A stretch of DNA of 61,964 nucleotides, from the NCBI RefSeq assembly GCF_900101905.1, contig NZ_FNAJ01000026.1:1-61964 (forward strand). The letters are read 5' to 3'. Positions 25,162 to 33,817 of the stretch are shown piece by piece. Origin of the DNA: Myxococcus virescens. Its GTDB lineage: Bacteria > Myxococcota > Myxococcia > Myxococcales > Myxococcaceae. Every line of letters begins with the position of its first letter. Position 1 is the stretch's first letter. The notes under the pieces were generated by a model, which had not been told where the DNA came from, ran no database searches, and saw only the letters and a list, made by a program, of their open reading frames with translations. The position numbers and the translations under genes were made by a program.

Positions 25162-26208
25162 ATGGGAATGGAATATCGGCAGCTCGGTGGCTCTGGCTTC
25201 AAGGTCCCGGTGTTGACGCTCGGGACAGGGACCTTTGGAGGCCAGGGGGACTTCTTCAAGGTGTGGGGCAGCAGCGGGGTCGAGGAGGCCACGCGCCTGG
25301 TCGACATCAGCCTGGAGGCCGGGCTGAACATGTTCGACAGCGCGGACAACTACTCGGGCGGCCTGGCGGAGGAGATTCTCGGCAAGGCCATCTCCGGTCG
25401 CCGGGAGAAGGTCATCCTCTCCACGAAGGGCACCTTCCGCTCGGGTGAGGGGCCGAACGACGTGGGCTCCTCGCGCTTCCACATCACCCGCGCGGTGGAG
25501 GCCAGCCTGAAGCGGCTGGGCACCGACTACATCGACCTCTACCAACTGCACGCCTTCGACGCGCTCACGCCCGTCGAGGAGGTGCTGCGGGCGCTCGACG
25601 ACCTCGTGCGCGCCGGGAAGATTCGCTACATCGGCGCGTCGAACTTCTCCGGCTGGCACCTGATGAAGTCGCTCGCCACCTCGGAGAAATACGGCCTCGC
25701 GCGGCACGTGGCGCATCAGGCCTACTATTCGCTGGTGAGCCGGGAGTTCGAATGGGAGCTGATGCCCCTCGCCCTGGACCAGAAGGTGGGCACCGTCGTG
25801 TGGAGCCCGCTCGGCTGGGCGCGGCTGACGGGGAAGATTCGCCGGGGACAGCCCCGGCCCGAGGGCTCCCGCATGCAGTCCTCGCTCAACGCCCAGGGGG
25901 CGCCGCCTCTCTCCGAGGAGTACCTCTTCCGTGTGGTGGACGCGCTCGATGCCGTCGCAGCGGAGACGGGGAAGACGGTGCCCCAGGTCGCCATCAACTG
26001 GCTGCTCCAGCGCCCCTCCGTGTCCACCATCGTCATCGGCGCGCGCAACGAGGAGCAGCTCAGGCAGAACCTGGGCGCGGTGGGGTGGAACCTCACCCCG
26101 GACCAGGTGGCCCGGCTCGACGCGGCCAGCGCGGTGACGCCCACCTACCCGTACTGGCACCAGCGCGGCTTCGCCGAGCGCAACCCGTTCCCGACGAAGG
26201 TGGACTGA
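25162..26208 (+). CDS. Aldo/keto reductase
   Basis: A 348-residue NADPH-dependent aldo/keto reductase. The catalytic tetrad is present: Asp59 and Tyr64 (NMFDSADNYSGG), Lys89 (ILSTKGTF) and His130 (YQLHAFD). The cofactor segment TIVIGARNEEQLRQNLGAV is in place near the C-terminus. It reduces aldehydes or ketones in the cytoplasm; it belongs with the Kv-beta/YajO-like group rather than with sugar reductases, judging by GSSRFHITRAVEASLKRLGTDYIDLY. Complete and of usual length. Divergent from the MYXO-CTERM operon and followed by a hairpin at 26223-26246. Confidence 0.93.
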   Translation: MGMEYRQLGGSGFKVPVLTLGTGTFGGQGDFFKVWGSSGVEEATRLVDISLEAGLNMFDSADNYSGGLAEEILGKAISGRREKVILSTKGTFRSGEGPNDVGSSRFHITRAVEASLKRLGTDYIDLYQLHAFDALTPVEEVLRALDDLVRAGKIRYIGASNFSGWHLMKSLATSEKYGLARHVAHQAYYSLVSREFEWELMPLALDQKVGTVVWSPLGWARLTGKIRRGQPRPEGSRMQSSLNAQGAPPLSEEYLFRVVDALDAVAAETGKTVPQVAINWLLQRPSVSTIVIGARNEEQLRQNLGAVGWNLTPDQVARLDAASAVTPTYPYWHQRGFAERNPFPTKVD

Positions 26209-26222
26209 ACGAGGCTTGGGGC

Positions 26223-26246
26223 GGCGTCTTCCATGTGGAAGACGCC
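26223..26246 (+). terminator. Palindromic terminator after the aldo/keto reductase
   Basis: Two perfect 11-base arms (26223-26233 and 26236-26246) around a 2-base centre, beginning 15 bases after the stop codon. The symmetry would also suit an operator for the gene that follows at 26358. Confidence 0.65.
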
Positions 26247-26357
26247 TGCCTCGCGAGGACGCTCGCCTCCCTTCATGGGGTCTGCTACGCACGGCGCCAA
26301 TCCGGCACGTGGAGAGCCCAGGGGGTGGGCCCAGGGGTGCCTGGGGGAGTTCACGGC

Positions 26358-27539
26358 ATGGCGCGTTCCACGGTGGAGCCGGGGCACGGTGACGAGCTGC
26401 CCGCCAGCATGGGCACGCGGCCCTTCTGGGAGGCGGTGGCGCAGGGGACGGTGGACGTGGCCGTCCGCATCTACGAGGCCCTGGCGGCGTCGCAGCGGGA
26501 CGTCGTGCTGGAGGAGTCCTCGCGCGCGTCCGCGTCCGCTCGCGTCACCCTGGTGTCGGTGCTGCGGCGGGCGCGTGACTTCGCTGGCGCCGCGCGGGTG
26601 CTGGAGGTGGATGGCGCCGCGGCCGAAGTCGCACAGCTCCACGAGCAGGCGGGCGCGCTGCTCCCGGCCGCGGAGGCGTGGCTGCGCGCGGGTGAACCGG
26701 CCCGGGCGGCGGCGGCCTTCGAGCGCGGCGGCGCGCTGGAGCGGGCGCTGTCGCTGTACGAGTCGCTGCAGGCGCGCGAGGCCATGGCCCGCTGTCTCAC
26801 CCGGCTGCGCCGTCCCATGGAGGCCGCCGCGGTGTACCGCGAGCTGGGCAACCCGCACGCGGAGCTGGAGTCCCTGCGTGCCGTGTCTCCGGACATCGCG
26901 GTGGCGCGGCGTGAGGCGGTGCTGCGGATGAGCGCGCTGCTGGACGCGCAGGGGGAGTCGTGGCGGGCGCTGGTGCTGCTGGCGGATGCGCTCCAGGAGC
27001 CGGAGCTTCGGGGGGACATCGCGCTCCAGGCGGAGCACACGCGCCTGCTGCGTCACCTGAACCTGAATGGCGGTCCGTCGGTGGAGCCCGCCCGCGCGCC
27101 GCCACCGCCGCCGCCGGACGGCTACGAATACCTCAAGGCCATTCCCCTCTTCGGCGAATTGTCCCTGGTGGACATGAAGGACCTCTACCAACTGGCGCGG
27201 CCGGTGCAGTTCGCGCAGGGGGCCACGGTGCTGGAGAAGGGCGCGCCCGGCTCGGGGCTGCTGGTGCTGTTGGAGGGGACGGTGGACGTGCTCGCCGGTC
27301 CGGGGCCCGGCGCCCGGTTGCTCAACACGCTGGGGCCTGGAGCCTTCATCGGCGAAGTCTCCCTCATCCTGGACGGAGACACGTCCGCGCAGGTGTGCGC
27401 GCGCACGGACGTGCGGGCCCTGCGGGTGACGCGCGTGGACTTCCAGCACTACCTGGACACGCACGAGGCAGCCGCGCTGCGCATCCTCCGCCTCTTCACG
27501 GAAAAGCTCGCGGAGCGCGTGCGCGCGCTCAGCGCGTAG
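26358..27539 (+). CDS. TPR-like protein with C-terminal cyclic-nucleotide-binding domain
   Basis: A 393-residue protein. Residues 30-245 are helical hairpins of TPR type (GALLPAAEAWLRAGEPARAAAAFERGGALERALSLYESLQAREAMARCL). A Pro-rich linker (APPPPPPDGYEYL) leads to a single cNMP-binding/CAP-like domain at about 265-390: IPLFGELSLVDMKDLYQL, GATVLEKGAPGSGLLVLLEGTVDVL, GPGAFIGEVSLILDG. The phosphate-binding cassette reads GEVSL, lacking the Arg of true cAMP sites, so it may not bind cyclic nucleotide. No output domain is present, which suggests a protein-protein role. ATG 26358 has a GGGGGAG ribosome binding site. Confidence 0.85.
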   Translation: MARSTVEPGHGDELPASMGTRPFWEAVAQGTVDVAVRIYEALAASQRDVVLEESSRASASARVTLVSVLRRARDFAGAARVLEVDGAAAEVAQLHEQAGALLPAAEAWLRAGEPARAAAAFERGGALERALSLYESLQAREAMARCLTRLRRPMEAAAVYRELGNPHAELESLRAVSPDIAVARREAVLRMSALLDAQGESWRALVLLADALQEPELRGDIALQAEHTRLLRHLNLNGGPSVEPARAPPPPPPDGYEYLKAIPLFGELSLVDMKDLYQLARPVQFAQGATVLEKGAPGSGLLVLLEGTVDVLAGPGPGARLLNTLGPGAFIGEVSLILDGDTSAQVCARTDVRALRVTRVDFQHYLDTHEAAALRILRLFTEKLAERVRALSA

Positions 27540-27553
27540 CAGGGGAGACGGCC

Positions 27554-28771
27554 ATGGCGCACGTGCACGGCGCGGACAGGCAGCGGGCCGTCCAGCTCGC
27601 CAGCGAGGGCCGGTTGGAGGAGGCCCTGGCGGAATACCAGGGCGTGGTGAAGGACGCCCCGGACGACGCGGAGGTGCGTCAGAAGGTGGCGGAGCTGCTG
27701 GAGTGGCTCGGCCGTCCCGCGGACGCTGTCGCCGCGTACCAGGAGGCCGCGCTGGCTTGGACGAAGGCGGGCCAGCCCCTGCGCGCGGTGGCCGCGTGTG
27801 TGGCCTTGCCTCGACTGGGCGCGTCCCAGGCCGCGCTCGTGCGCACCGCGCGCGTGCTGGCGGAGCGCTTCGCCCTGCCGCCGAGCGCGGCGGTGCCCGT
27901 GGAGGCCACCCGGGCGCATGTCGCGGAGGAGGGCGCCACCGGGCTGCCCATCCTCTCGCAGGTGAGCCGGGAGACCTTCGTCGCGCTGCTCGAGGTGCTC
28001 CAGGTGCGCGCCTTCTTTCCGGGGCACACGGTGGTGGAGGAGGGGATGCCGGGCGCCTCCATGTTCGCCCTGGTAGAGGGCCGCGCGGATGTGGTGCGCG
28101 CGCTGGAGGACGGCCAACGGCGGAGCGTGGGCACCGTGACGCCCGGGGACTTCTTCGGAGAGCTGGCGCTCATCTCCGAGGGGCCCAGGCTCGCCACCGT
28201 GGTGGCCACCGAGCGCGCGGTGCTGCTGGAACTCACGCGTCAGCACATGGAGGCGGTGGCGGCGCGGCACCCGGACGTGACGGCGGTGGTGGACGCCTTC
28301 TACCGGCGGCGGATGGTGGAGAACCTGCTGCGCAGCAACCCGCTCTTCAATCAGCTATCGCCCGCGCAGAAGGCCGCGGTGTCGCGCGACTTCGAGCTGC
28401 GCTCCGTTGCCGCGGGCGAGGCGCTGATGACGCAGGGACAGCCGGGAGACGCCTTCTACGTGCTGCTGCGTGGGCGCTGCACGCCGTGGCTGGAGCAACC
28501 GCATGGACGGCGCGTGGCGCTGTCCGCGCTGCGCGAGGGCGACGTCTTCGGTGAAATCTCCCTGCTGCTGGACAAGCCGGTGTCCGCCACGGTGCGCGCG
28601 GACGTGGCGGGTGTGGTCCTGCGGCTGGAGCGCGACGCCTTCCAGAAGCACCTGCTCAGTCAGCCAGGTCTCAAGGGCCAGTTGATGCGCATGGGCACGG
28701 AGCGGCTCCAGCGCACGGCGCAGGCGCTGGCCTCCGGGCGGGTGTTGCACGACGGAGACCTGCGCGTCTGA
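27554..28771 (+). CDS. TPR protein with two cyclic-nucleotide-binding domains
   Basis: A 405-residue protein with two N-terminal TPR-like hairpins (RAVQLASEGRLEEALAEYQGVVKDAPDDAEV, KVAELLEWLGRPADAVAAYQEAALAW), then two CAP-like domains. The first is about 140-255 (RAFFPGHTVVEEGMPGASMFALVEGRADV, GDFFGELALISEGPRLATVVA), the second about 265-385 (NPLFNQLSPAQKAAVSRDFELR, GDVFGEISLLLDKPVSATVRAD). In the first the cassette GELALISEGPRLATV keeps an Arg near the phosphate position. The gene follows the single-domain protein by 14 bases with its own AGGGGAG site, so both are one operon. No DNA-binding or enzymatic domain is visible. Confidence 0.85.
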   Translation: MAHVHGADRQRAVQLASEGRLEEALAEYQGVVKDAPDDAEVRQKVAELLEWLGRPADAVAAYQEAALAWTKAGQPLRAVAACVALPRLGASQAALVRTARVLAERFALPPSAAVPVEATRAHVAEEGATGLPILSQVSRETFVALLEVLQVRAFFPGHTVVEEGMPGASMFALVEGRADVVRALEDGQRRSVGTVTPGDFFGELALISEGPRLATVVATERAVLLELTRQHMEAVAARHPDVTAVVDAFYRRRMVENLLRSNPLFNQLSPAQKAAVSRDFELRSVAAGEALMTQGQPGDAFYVLLRGRCTPWLEQPHGRRVALSALREGDVFGEISLLLDKPVSATVRADVAGVVLRLERDAFQKHLLSQPGLKGQLMRMGTERLQRTAQALASGRVLHDGDLRV

Positions 28772-28798
28772 TGCGAAGGGCTGGCGCTGGAAACACAA

Positions 28799-28828
28799 CG
28801 CCCGGGCCTCCGTGAGGAGACCCGGGCG
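28799..28828. terminator. Bidirectional hairpin terminator
   Basis: Twelve-pair stem with one G-U (28799-28810 with 28817-28828) and a 6-base loop, between the convergent cNMP-domain operon and the FadL gene. Confidence 0.75.
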
Positions 28829-28855
28829 CGGTGAGGTCCGGACGGTGCCGGAAGA

Positions 28856-30049
28856 CTACATGGAGTAGCCGAGCGTCAGGCCGAACACCTGGGCCGTGCC
28901 GTTGTAGGTACCCGTCATGCCCGGCGCGGTGCTGTTCTTGTCGGACAGGGTGACGAACTGGTAGGCCGCGTCGACGCGCACGGCGCCGAAGCTGTAGCCC
29001 ACGCCCGCCGACACGCCGAAGCGGTCCGCGTCCGGCAGGTCCGGCGTCAGCGTGTCATCCGGGCTGGGCGCCGGGTCCAGCAGCACGCCGGCGCGCACCT
29101 GCAGCGCGTCGGTGATGCCGTACTCACCGCCCAGGTGGAAGTTCCACGTCGAGCGCCAGTTCTTCGGCAGCGGGTTGTTGATGGCCGGGTTGTCCGGGAA
29201 CTCGATGGCGAGCTCCGGGAAGCTGGACCAGCCCACCCAGTTGGCGTCGAACGCAATCGTCAGGCGGTCCAGCGGCGTGACGGCGATGCCCGCCACCACC
29301 GACTGCGGCAGCTTGACGTCACCCTCCACGCGGGTGTCCGGCAGGCGGCCCTGGAAGGCCGGCGGCACGTTCTGGAAGTCCGCGTCGCCCTTGAACGTCA
29401 TGCTGATGGGGCTGCGGTACTGCACGCCCAACGTGACGAGCTTCGGGACCACCACGGCCTGGACGCCGGCGTTGAAGCCAAAGCCCCAGCCCGCGCCGCC
29501 CAGGTGCACCTGGCCCTCGCTGGTGACGAAGCCCAGGGCGCGCTTCAGCTCCAGCGTGCCGCGGGTGATGTTCAGGCCCGCGCCCACGCGGAAGCGGTCG
29601 TGCAGCTGGTACGCCACCGTGGGGTTGATGTTGTAGATGGACAGCGCGGACTCCTGGGCGCGGAAGCGGCCCACGAACCCGTCTTTCCACCGGCTGCTCG
29701 CGCCGAACGGCGTGTAGAAGCCCACGCCGGCCGCCAGCGAGTCCGTGATTTTGTACACGGCGAACACGTGCGGCGGCGGGGACAGCGTCGTCTTCTGCCC
29801 CTGCACCAGGCCATCCGTGGGGGTGAACTGCAGGCTGGGGAGGATGCCGGTGACGCCCGCGGTGACGTCCAGCTTCTCCACGCCCAGGATGTTGGCCGCG
29901 TTGGAGTAGATGGCGGACGAGTCATCCAGCCACGCCGCCGCCGCGTTGGCCATGCCCGAGGAGCGTGCGCTCTGGGTGTTGACCTGGAAGCCCGCGGCCT
30001 GGGTCGTCCCGGCGGCGAGCAACGTGATGAGGGAGAGTGTCTTCTTCAT
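28856..30049 (-). CDS. Outer-membrane transport protein, FadL/OmpP1/TodX family
   Basis: A 397-residue outer-membrane beta-barrel with signal peptide (MKKTLSLITLLAAGTTQA) and the FadL N-terminal hatch AGFQVNTQSARSSGMANAAAAWLDDSSAIYSNAANI, in which the NPA-like turn is replaced by NAA. C-terminal strands end in FGLTLGYSM, with a non-aromatic terminal residue. FadL barrels import long-chain fatty acids or other hydrophobic molecules by lateral diffusion. It lies 27 bases downstream of a VolA-like lipase lipoprotein on the same strand, matching the fadL-volA arrangement described in Vibrio, so it probably takes up the fatty acids released by that enzyme. Confidence 0.92.
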   Translation of the reverse strand: MKKTLSLITLLAAGTTQAAGFQVNTQSARSSGMANAAAAWLDDSSAIYSNAANILGVEKLDVTAGVTGILPSLQFTPTDGLVQGQKTTLSPPPHVFAVYKITDSLAAGVGFYTPFGASSRWKDGFVGRFRAQESALSIYNINPTVAYQLHDRFRVGAGLNITRGTLELKRALGFVTSEGQVHLGGAGWGFGFNAGVQAVVVPKLVTLGVQYRSPISMTFKGDADFQNVPPAFQGRLPDTRVEGDVKLPQSVVAGIAVTPLDRLTIAFDANWVGWSSFPELAIEFPDNPAINNPLPKNWRSTWNFHLGGEYGITDALQVRAGVLLDPAPSPDDTLTPDLPDADRFGVSAGVGYSFGAVRVDAAYQFVTLSDKNSTAPGMTGTYNGTAQVFGLTLGYSM

Positions 30050-30076
30050 GTTGGTTCGTTCTCTCTCTGGAGGCCG

Positions 30077-33070
30077 TTACGGGGTGGGCGACGCGACGCC
30101 CGTGTTCAGGAACTGGATGACCTGGTTCTGCGCGGTGTTGCGCACGGACCGGAGGAACTGGCTGGCCGCCGAGCTGGGGTCCAGCGACGGGTCCACGATG
30201 CCGAAGAACGCGTGACGCACGTCCGTCGGCAGGCCCATCCCGTCCTTCGCCAGGTACGTCTGCACCGTGGGGGGCTCGGAGACGCCGACCAGCGGGCGGT
30301 TGGCCGCGCTGATGAGGCCTTCGGTCACCGCGTTGGGGATGACCATGTCACCCGCGATGTACTGGATGAACGCATTGCGGTTTTCGGGGAGCGACGGCTT
30401 GGAATCGTCCTTGGGCCAGTGCTCCAGGTACTTGCCGTAGTTGCGGGGCGAGGCCGGGTCCAGGATGGTGCGCGCCAGGGTGATGAACTCATAGAACTCC
30501 GGCGTGCCCGGGGCGCGGCCGATGCCTTCCAGGGTTTGGAAGAAGCCTGAGCGGTACCGCACGAACGCCGGGTCCGTGGCCGTCAGGAGGATGTCCACCA
30601 GGTCACCGCCCACCGTGTTGAGCGCCGTGCGGCCCACGACAGGGGACACGGAGGCGGACAGGACGCCCTGGATGCCGCCCAGGCTCTGGCCCACGTAGCT
30701 GAACTGGCTGGTGTTCAGCGTACCGGCGCCCGCGGCAACCAGGCGGCCGTTGAGGGTGTCGGTGTCCAGCGCGCGCACCAGCTGGGCAAAGTCCACCACG
30801 TGGTGGCGGAAGTTGTCGCGGGTGGCGAACAGGTTGACCAGGTTCAGGAAGCCCGCGCCGGAGACGTACGGCGGCTGATTGGTACCCGGGCGGGCGAAGT
30901 CGCCGCCCTCGCAGGTGCCGGTGGGGCTATTCGGCGCGGCCACGCAGCGGCCCAGGCCCTGGCTGGAGCAGAACAGGTCACCGTGCGGCGACGCGGTCGG
31001 CCCCACGTTGCAGGCCGGCTGGTTGTTCGACACGCAGCGGCCGAAGGTGAGGCTGCCCGCCGTCACGTCGCAGGTGTCGCCGTCGTCACAGGCCGCGTCC
31101 GGCGTGGTGATGGTGAGCTCGGGGACGCCATCACGGTTCGCGTCGATGATGACCGGGGCGTTCTCGCTGATGCCGGCGCAGCTGGCGCGCTCACCGTGGA
31201 ACACGGTGTCGATGGCCGCCACGGCGTAGCCCGCCGCGTTGAAGTTGTTGGCCACCGTCATGATGTTGGTGCGGTTGCCCGTCAGCCCATGGCCGTAGAT
31301 GACCACCGGGTAGCCGTCCGCGGGCACCGTGCCCGCGGGCGTGAAGAGCATGAACGGGACGCGGTCGATGCGCGCCGTGGCGCGGTTGAGCGTGCCCTGT
31401 GCGTCATCCAGGAGGAAGGGAGAGTGGTACGCGCCGATGAAGACACGGCCCACCGCGTTGTTCTCCAGCGTCAGGGCGTCCATCGTGCCCTTGATGGTGG
31501 CCGTCTGGTCCACCAGGTAGACGGGGTCGGCGGGCACCGGCGTGGGGGCCACGTTCAGCCGCTCGAGGATGGAGCGGGTGCTCTGGGTGGTGAAGGCCCA
31601 CGCCAGGTTGATGTCCTTGCGCGGAATGCCCGCGGCCTCCAGGCTGTCGAACAGCGGCTTCATGCCCTCACGCACCGGCTCCAGGTCCTGGGCGAGCGTG
31701 TCAGGAACGGCGGCCACCTGGCTCTTGCCGTTGGCGTCCACCAGCGGGTTGGCCATGCGCATCAGCGCCTGCGCGGCGGTGGGCGCCACGGTGCGGCCCA
31801 TCGTGTCCTTCATGCCGCGCAGCATCACCACGCCATACCGGGTGGCCTCGTCCAGCGGCACCTCCGGGACAATCTGGAGCTGCTGCGGCGAGTTCGGCGT
31901 CGGCGTCAGGCCCTCCACGACGGGCTCGCAGTTGAAGCACACCTTCACCTGGGGGTTGGTGCCCGAGGTGGGGTTGGTCAGCTTGACGAAGCGCAGCGTG
32001 GTCTTCGGCTCCGTCTCGTCGTCCGGCGTGAAGCCGATCTTCAGGCGCACGGTGTTCGCGTCCAGCAGGGAGCCCGTGTCGATGGCGCCGCGTTTCGCGC
32101 CGTTCTCCGACACGATGGGCGCGGTGGTGGACCAGCCGTCCAGGGTGTTGAGACCCAGGATGAGGTTCTGCGCAGGGCCGGCCTCGGGGGGCACCGGCAG
32201 GGCCAGCTGCCCGGTTGCGGGGTTGCGCAGCAGGTCATTGGGGAAGGGGACGACGCCGTTGCCCGGATCGAAGGTGGCCTCCGGGTGGTCCATGATGGAG
32301 AAGGTCCACAGGAGGACGATGTCCTCGCGCTTCACGCTGAACTGCTCGGACACCTCCTTCAGGATGGGCGCGTAGCCGCGGCGCAGCTGCTCCAGCCGCA
32401 GGGCGCTGGCCGTCTGGTCCGCCAGGCGGGCGGCGGGCTCCGTCTCCGTGGAGGGGATGAGCTCGGTGGCCGTCTGGCAGTTGGGCGCATCCAGGTCGTC
32501 GCAGGTGACCAGCGGCTCGGTGGAGCTGGCGAAGGCCCACGTGGCGGACGGGATGACCGGCTTGCCATCCGTCGTCTTCACGCCGTTCTCACCGCCGATG
32601 ATGGCCACGGCGTAGCGGCCACCCTTGGGCCAGCCTCCGGGCAGCGGGGGGATGATGGTGACGAGGTTGGTTTCCTCGTTGTACCCGATGTAGCTGGGCG
32701 TCGCCGGCTTCGCCAGCGGCGTACCCGCGTACACGTCGATGACCTTCACCGTGTTCGCGTTGACCGTTCCCGCCTCCAGGCCCCGGATGCGGGTGGTCGC
32801 GGTGACCGTGGTCGGGAAGCCGTTGAGCGTGTTCACGTAGTCGCGCGTGAACTCCTGCTCCGCGGGAGAGGCCTGAGGGTTGATGGGCGCGTTGACCAGA
32901 CCGTTGACGATGGCCAGGTCGTTGGGAGACGGGACGACGGGCGGAGACCCGGTCGGATCGAACTCCGCGACGACGGAGTCTTCGGGGCTCCGCGGCGGAT
33001 CCTGGGCGATATCGGGAGTACAGGCCGAGGCGCCCAGGGCAAAGGCCCCGAGGAACAACACCTTTCTCAT
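30077..33070 (-). CDS. VolA/Pla-1-like surface lipase lipoprotein
   Basis: A 997-residue lipoprotein (FALGASAC). The N-terminal half has the features of the bacterial virulence-factor lipase N-terminal domain: PSPNDLAIVNGLVNAPINPQ, PFPNDLLRNPATGQLALPVPP and LNTLDGWSTTAPIVSENG, with Ig-like segments between. The C-terminal half is an alpha/beta hydrolase: VVIYGHGLTGNRTNIM (oxyanion region) and the nucleophile elbow YVGQSLGGIQG (GxSxG). An insertion with seven or eight Cys (DAACDDGDTCDVTAGSLTFGRC ... CSSQGLGRC) sits in between. It should hydrolyse lipids or lysophospholipids at the cell surface. ATG 33070 follows GGAGGGGG; ATG 33088 lies on the wrong side of that site. Co-transcribed with FadL. 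Confidence 0.82.
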   Translation of the reverse strand: MRKVLFLGAFALGASACTPDIAQDPPRSPEDSVVAEFDPTGSPPVVPSPNDLAIVNGLVNAPINPQASPAEQEFTRDYVNTLNGFPTTVTATTRIRGLEAGTVNANTVKVIDVYAGTPLAKPATPSYIGYNEETNLVTIIPPLPGGWPKGGRYAVAIIGGENGVKTTDGKPVIPSATWAFASSTEPLVTCDDLDAPNCQTATELIPSTETEPAARLADQTASALRLEQLRRGYAPILKEVSEQFSVKREDIVLLWTFSIMDHPEATFDPGNGVVPFPNDLLRNPATGQLALPVPPEAGPAQNLILGLNTLDGWSTTAPIVSENGAKRGAIDTGSLLDANTVRLKIGFTPDDETEPKTTLRFVKLTNPTSGTNPQVKVCFNCEPVVEGLTPTPNSPQQLQIVPEVPLDEATRYGVVMLRGMKDTMGRTVAPTAAQALMRMANPLVDANGKSQVAAVPDTLAQDLEPVREGMKPLFDSLEAAGIPRKDINLAWAFTTQSTRSILERLNVAPTPVPADPVYLVDQTATIKGTMDALTLENNAVGRVFIGAYHSPFLLDDAQGTLNRATARIDRVPFMLFTPAGTVPADGYPVVIYGHGLTGNRTNIMTVANNFNAAGYAVAAIDTVFHGERASCAGISENAPVIIDANRDGVPELTITTPDAACDDGDTCDVTAGSLTFGRCVSNNQPACNVGPTASPHGDLFCSSQGLGRCVAAPNSPTGTCEGGDFARPGTNQPPYVSGAGFLNLVNLFATRDNFRHHVVDFAQLVRALDTDTLNGRLVAAGAGTLNTSQFSYVGQSLGGIQGVLSASVSPVVGRTALNTVGGDLVDILLTATDPAFVRYRSGFFQTLEGIGRAPGTPEFYEFITLARTILDPASPRNYGKYLEHWPKDDSKPSLPENRNAFIQYIAGDMVIPNAVTEGLISAANRPLVGVSEPPTVQTYLAKDGMGLPTDVRHAFFGIVDPSLDPSSAASQFLRSVRNTAQNQVIQFLNTGVASPTP

Positions 33071-33262
33071 GGGTACAACCCCCTCCAAGTCCTGGGTTGG
33101 GATGACTGGACTGGAAACGTCCGTGGCGTACCACGTCCATGGGTTGGCAGGAAGACAAGGGACTTGACGCGTCGTGTCACTTGTGATGGCGCGTGCGAGG
33201 TTGTGAGACGGGCGGTCGTTGACACGCTGCGCAGTGGGCCCCGGGCGGTTACGCTGCCGCGC

Positions 33263-33790
33263 ATGAACCGACTATTGGGTGTGCTGGTGGTGGCCGTTGC
33301 CGTGGTGGCGCATGCGGAGGAGGCGGGGGGCCTGAAGTGGACGGCGCCCGCGGACTGGGCGGTGCAGGGGGCTCGGCCGATGCGCGCGGCGACGTACAAG
33401 ATTCCCGCGGCGAAGGGCGACACGGAGGGCGCGGAGCTGGCCGTCTTCTACTTCGGCCAGGGCCAGGGCGGCGCGGTGGACGCCAACGTGAAGCGCTGGG
33501 TGGGCCAGTTCCAGACGGCGGACGGCAAGCCCATTCCCCAGGAGAAGTCGAAGACGAAGGCGGAGAAGGTCAACGGCATGCCGTTGACGACGGTGGACGT
33601 GAAGGGCACGTACACGGGCGGCGGGCCGATGATGGGCCCCTCGACGCCCAAGCCCGGCTTCCGGCTGCTGGGCGCCATCGTCGAGGGCGCCCAGGGCGCC
33701 GTCTTCTTCAAGCTGACGGGCCCGGAGAAGACGGTGGCCGCTTCGGAGAAGGCCTTCCGCAAGCTGCTGGAGTCGGTGGAGAAGCAGTAG
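33263..33790 (+). CDS. Conserved exported protein of unknown function
   Basis: A 175-residue protein with a cleavable signal peptide (MNRLLGVLVVAVAVVAHA). The mature part has a recognisable conserved core, LKWTAPADWAVQGARPMRAATYKIP followed by AELAVFYFGQGQGGAVDANVKRWVGQFQTADG, seen in exported proteins of Myxococcota and Planctomycetes, then AIVEGAQGAVFFKLTGPEKTV. It is probably periplasmic. No catalytic motif. ATG 33263 is the start of the signal peptide; the long frame upstream is the antisense shadow of the lipase gene. Confidence 0.78.
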   Translation: MNRLLGVLVVAVAVVAHAEEAGGLKWTAPADWAVQGARPMRAATYKIPAAKGDTEGAELAVFYFGQGQGGAVDANVKRWVGQFQTADGKPIPQEKSKTKAEKVNGMPLTTVDVKGTYTGGGPMMGPSTPKPGFRLLGAIVEGAQGAVFFKLTGPEKTVAASEKAFRKLLESVEKQ

Positions 33791-33817
33791 CGGAAAGGCG
33801 AGGCCTGCGGCGCGCGG

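Noticed and set aside
30800..33262. A long plus-strand open frame opposite the lipase gene
   Set aside because: Composition is Arg/His/Gly/Val-rich with no domain, typical of the complement of a GC-biased gene. The real plus-strand gene starts at 33263.
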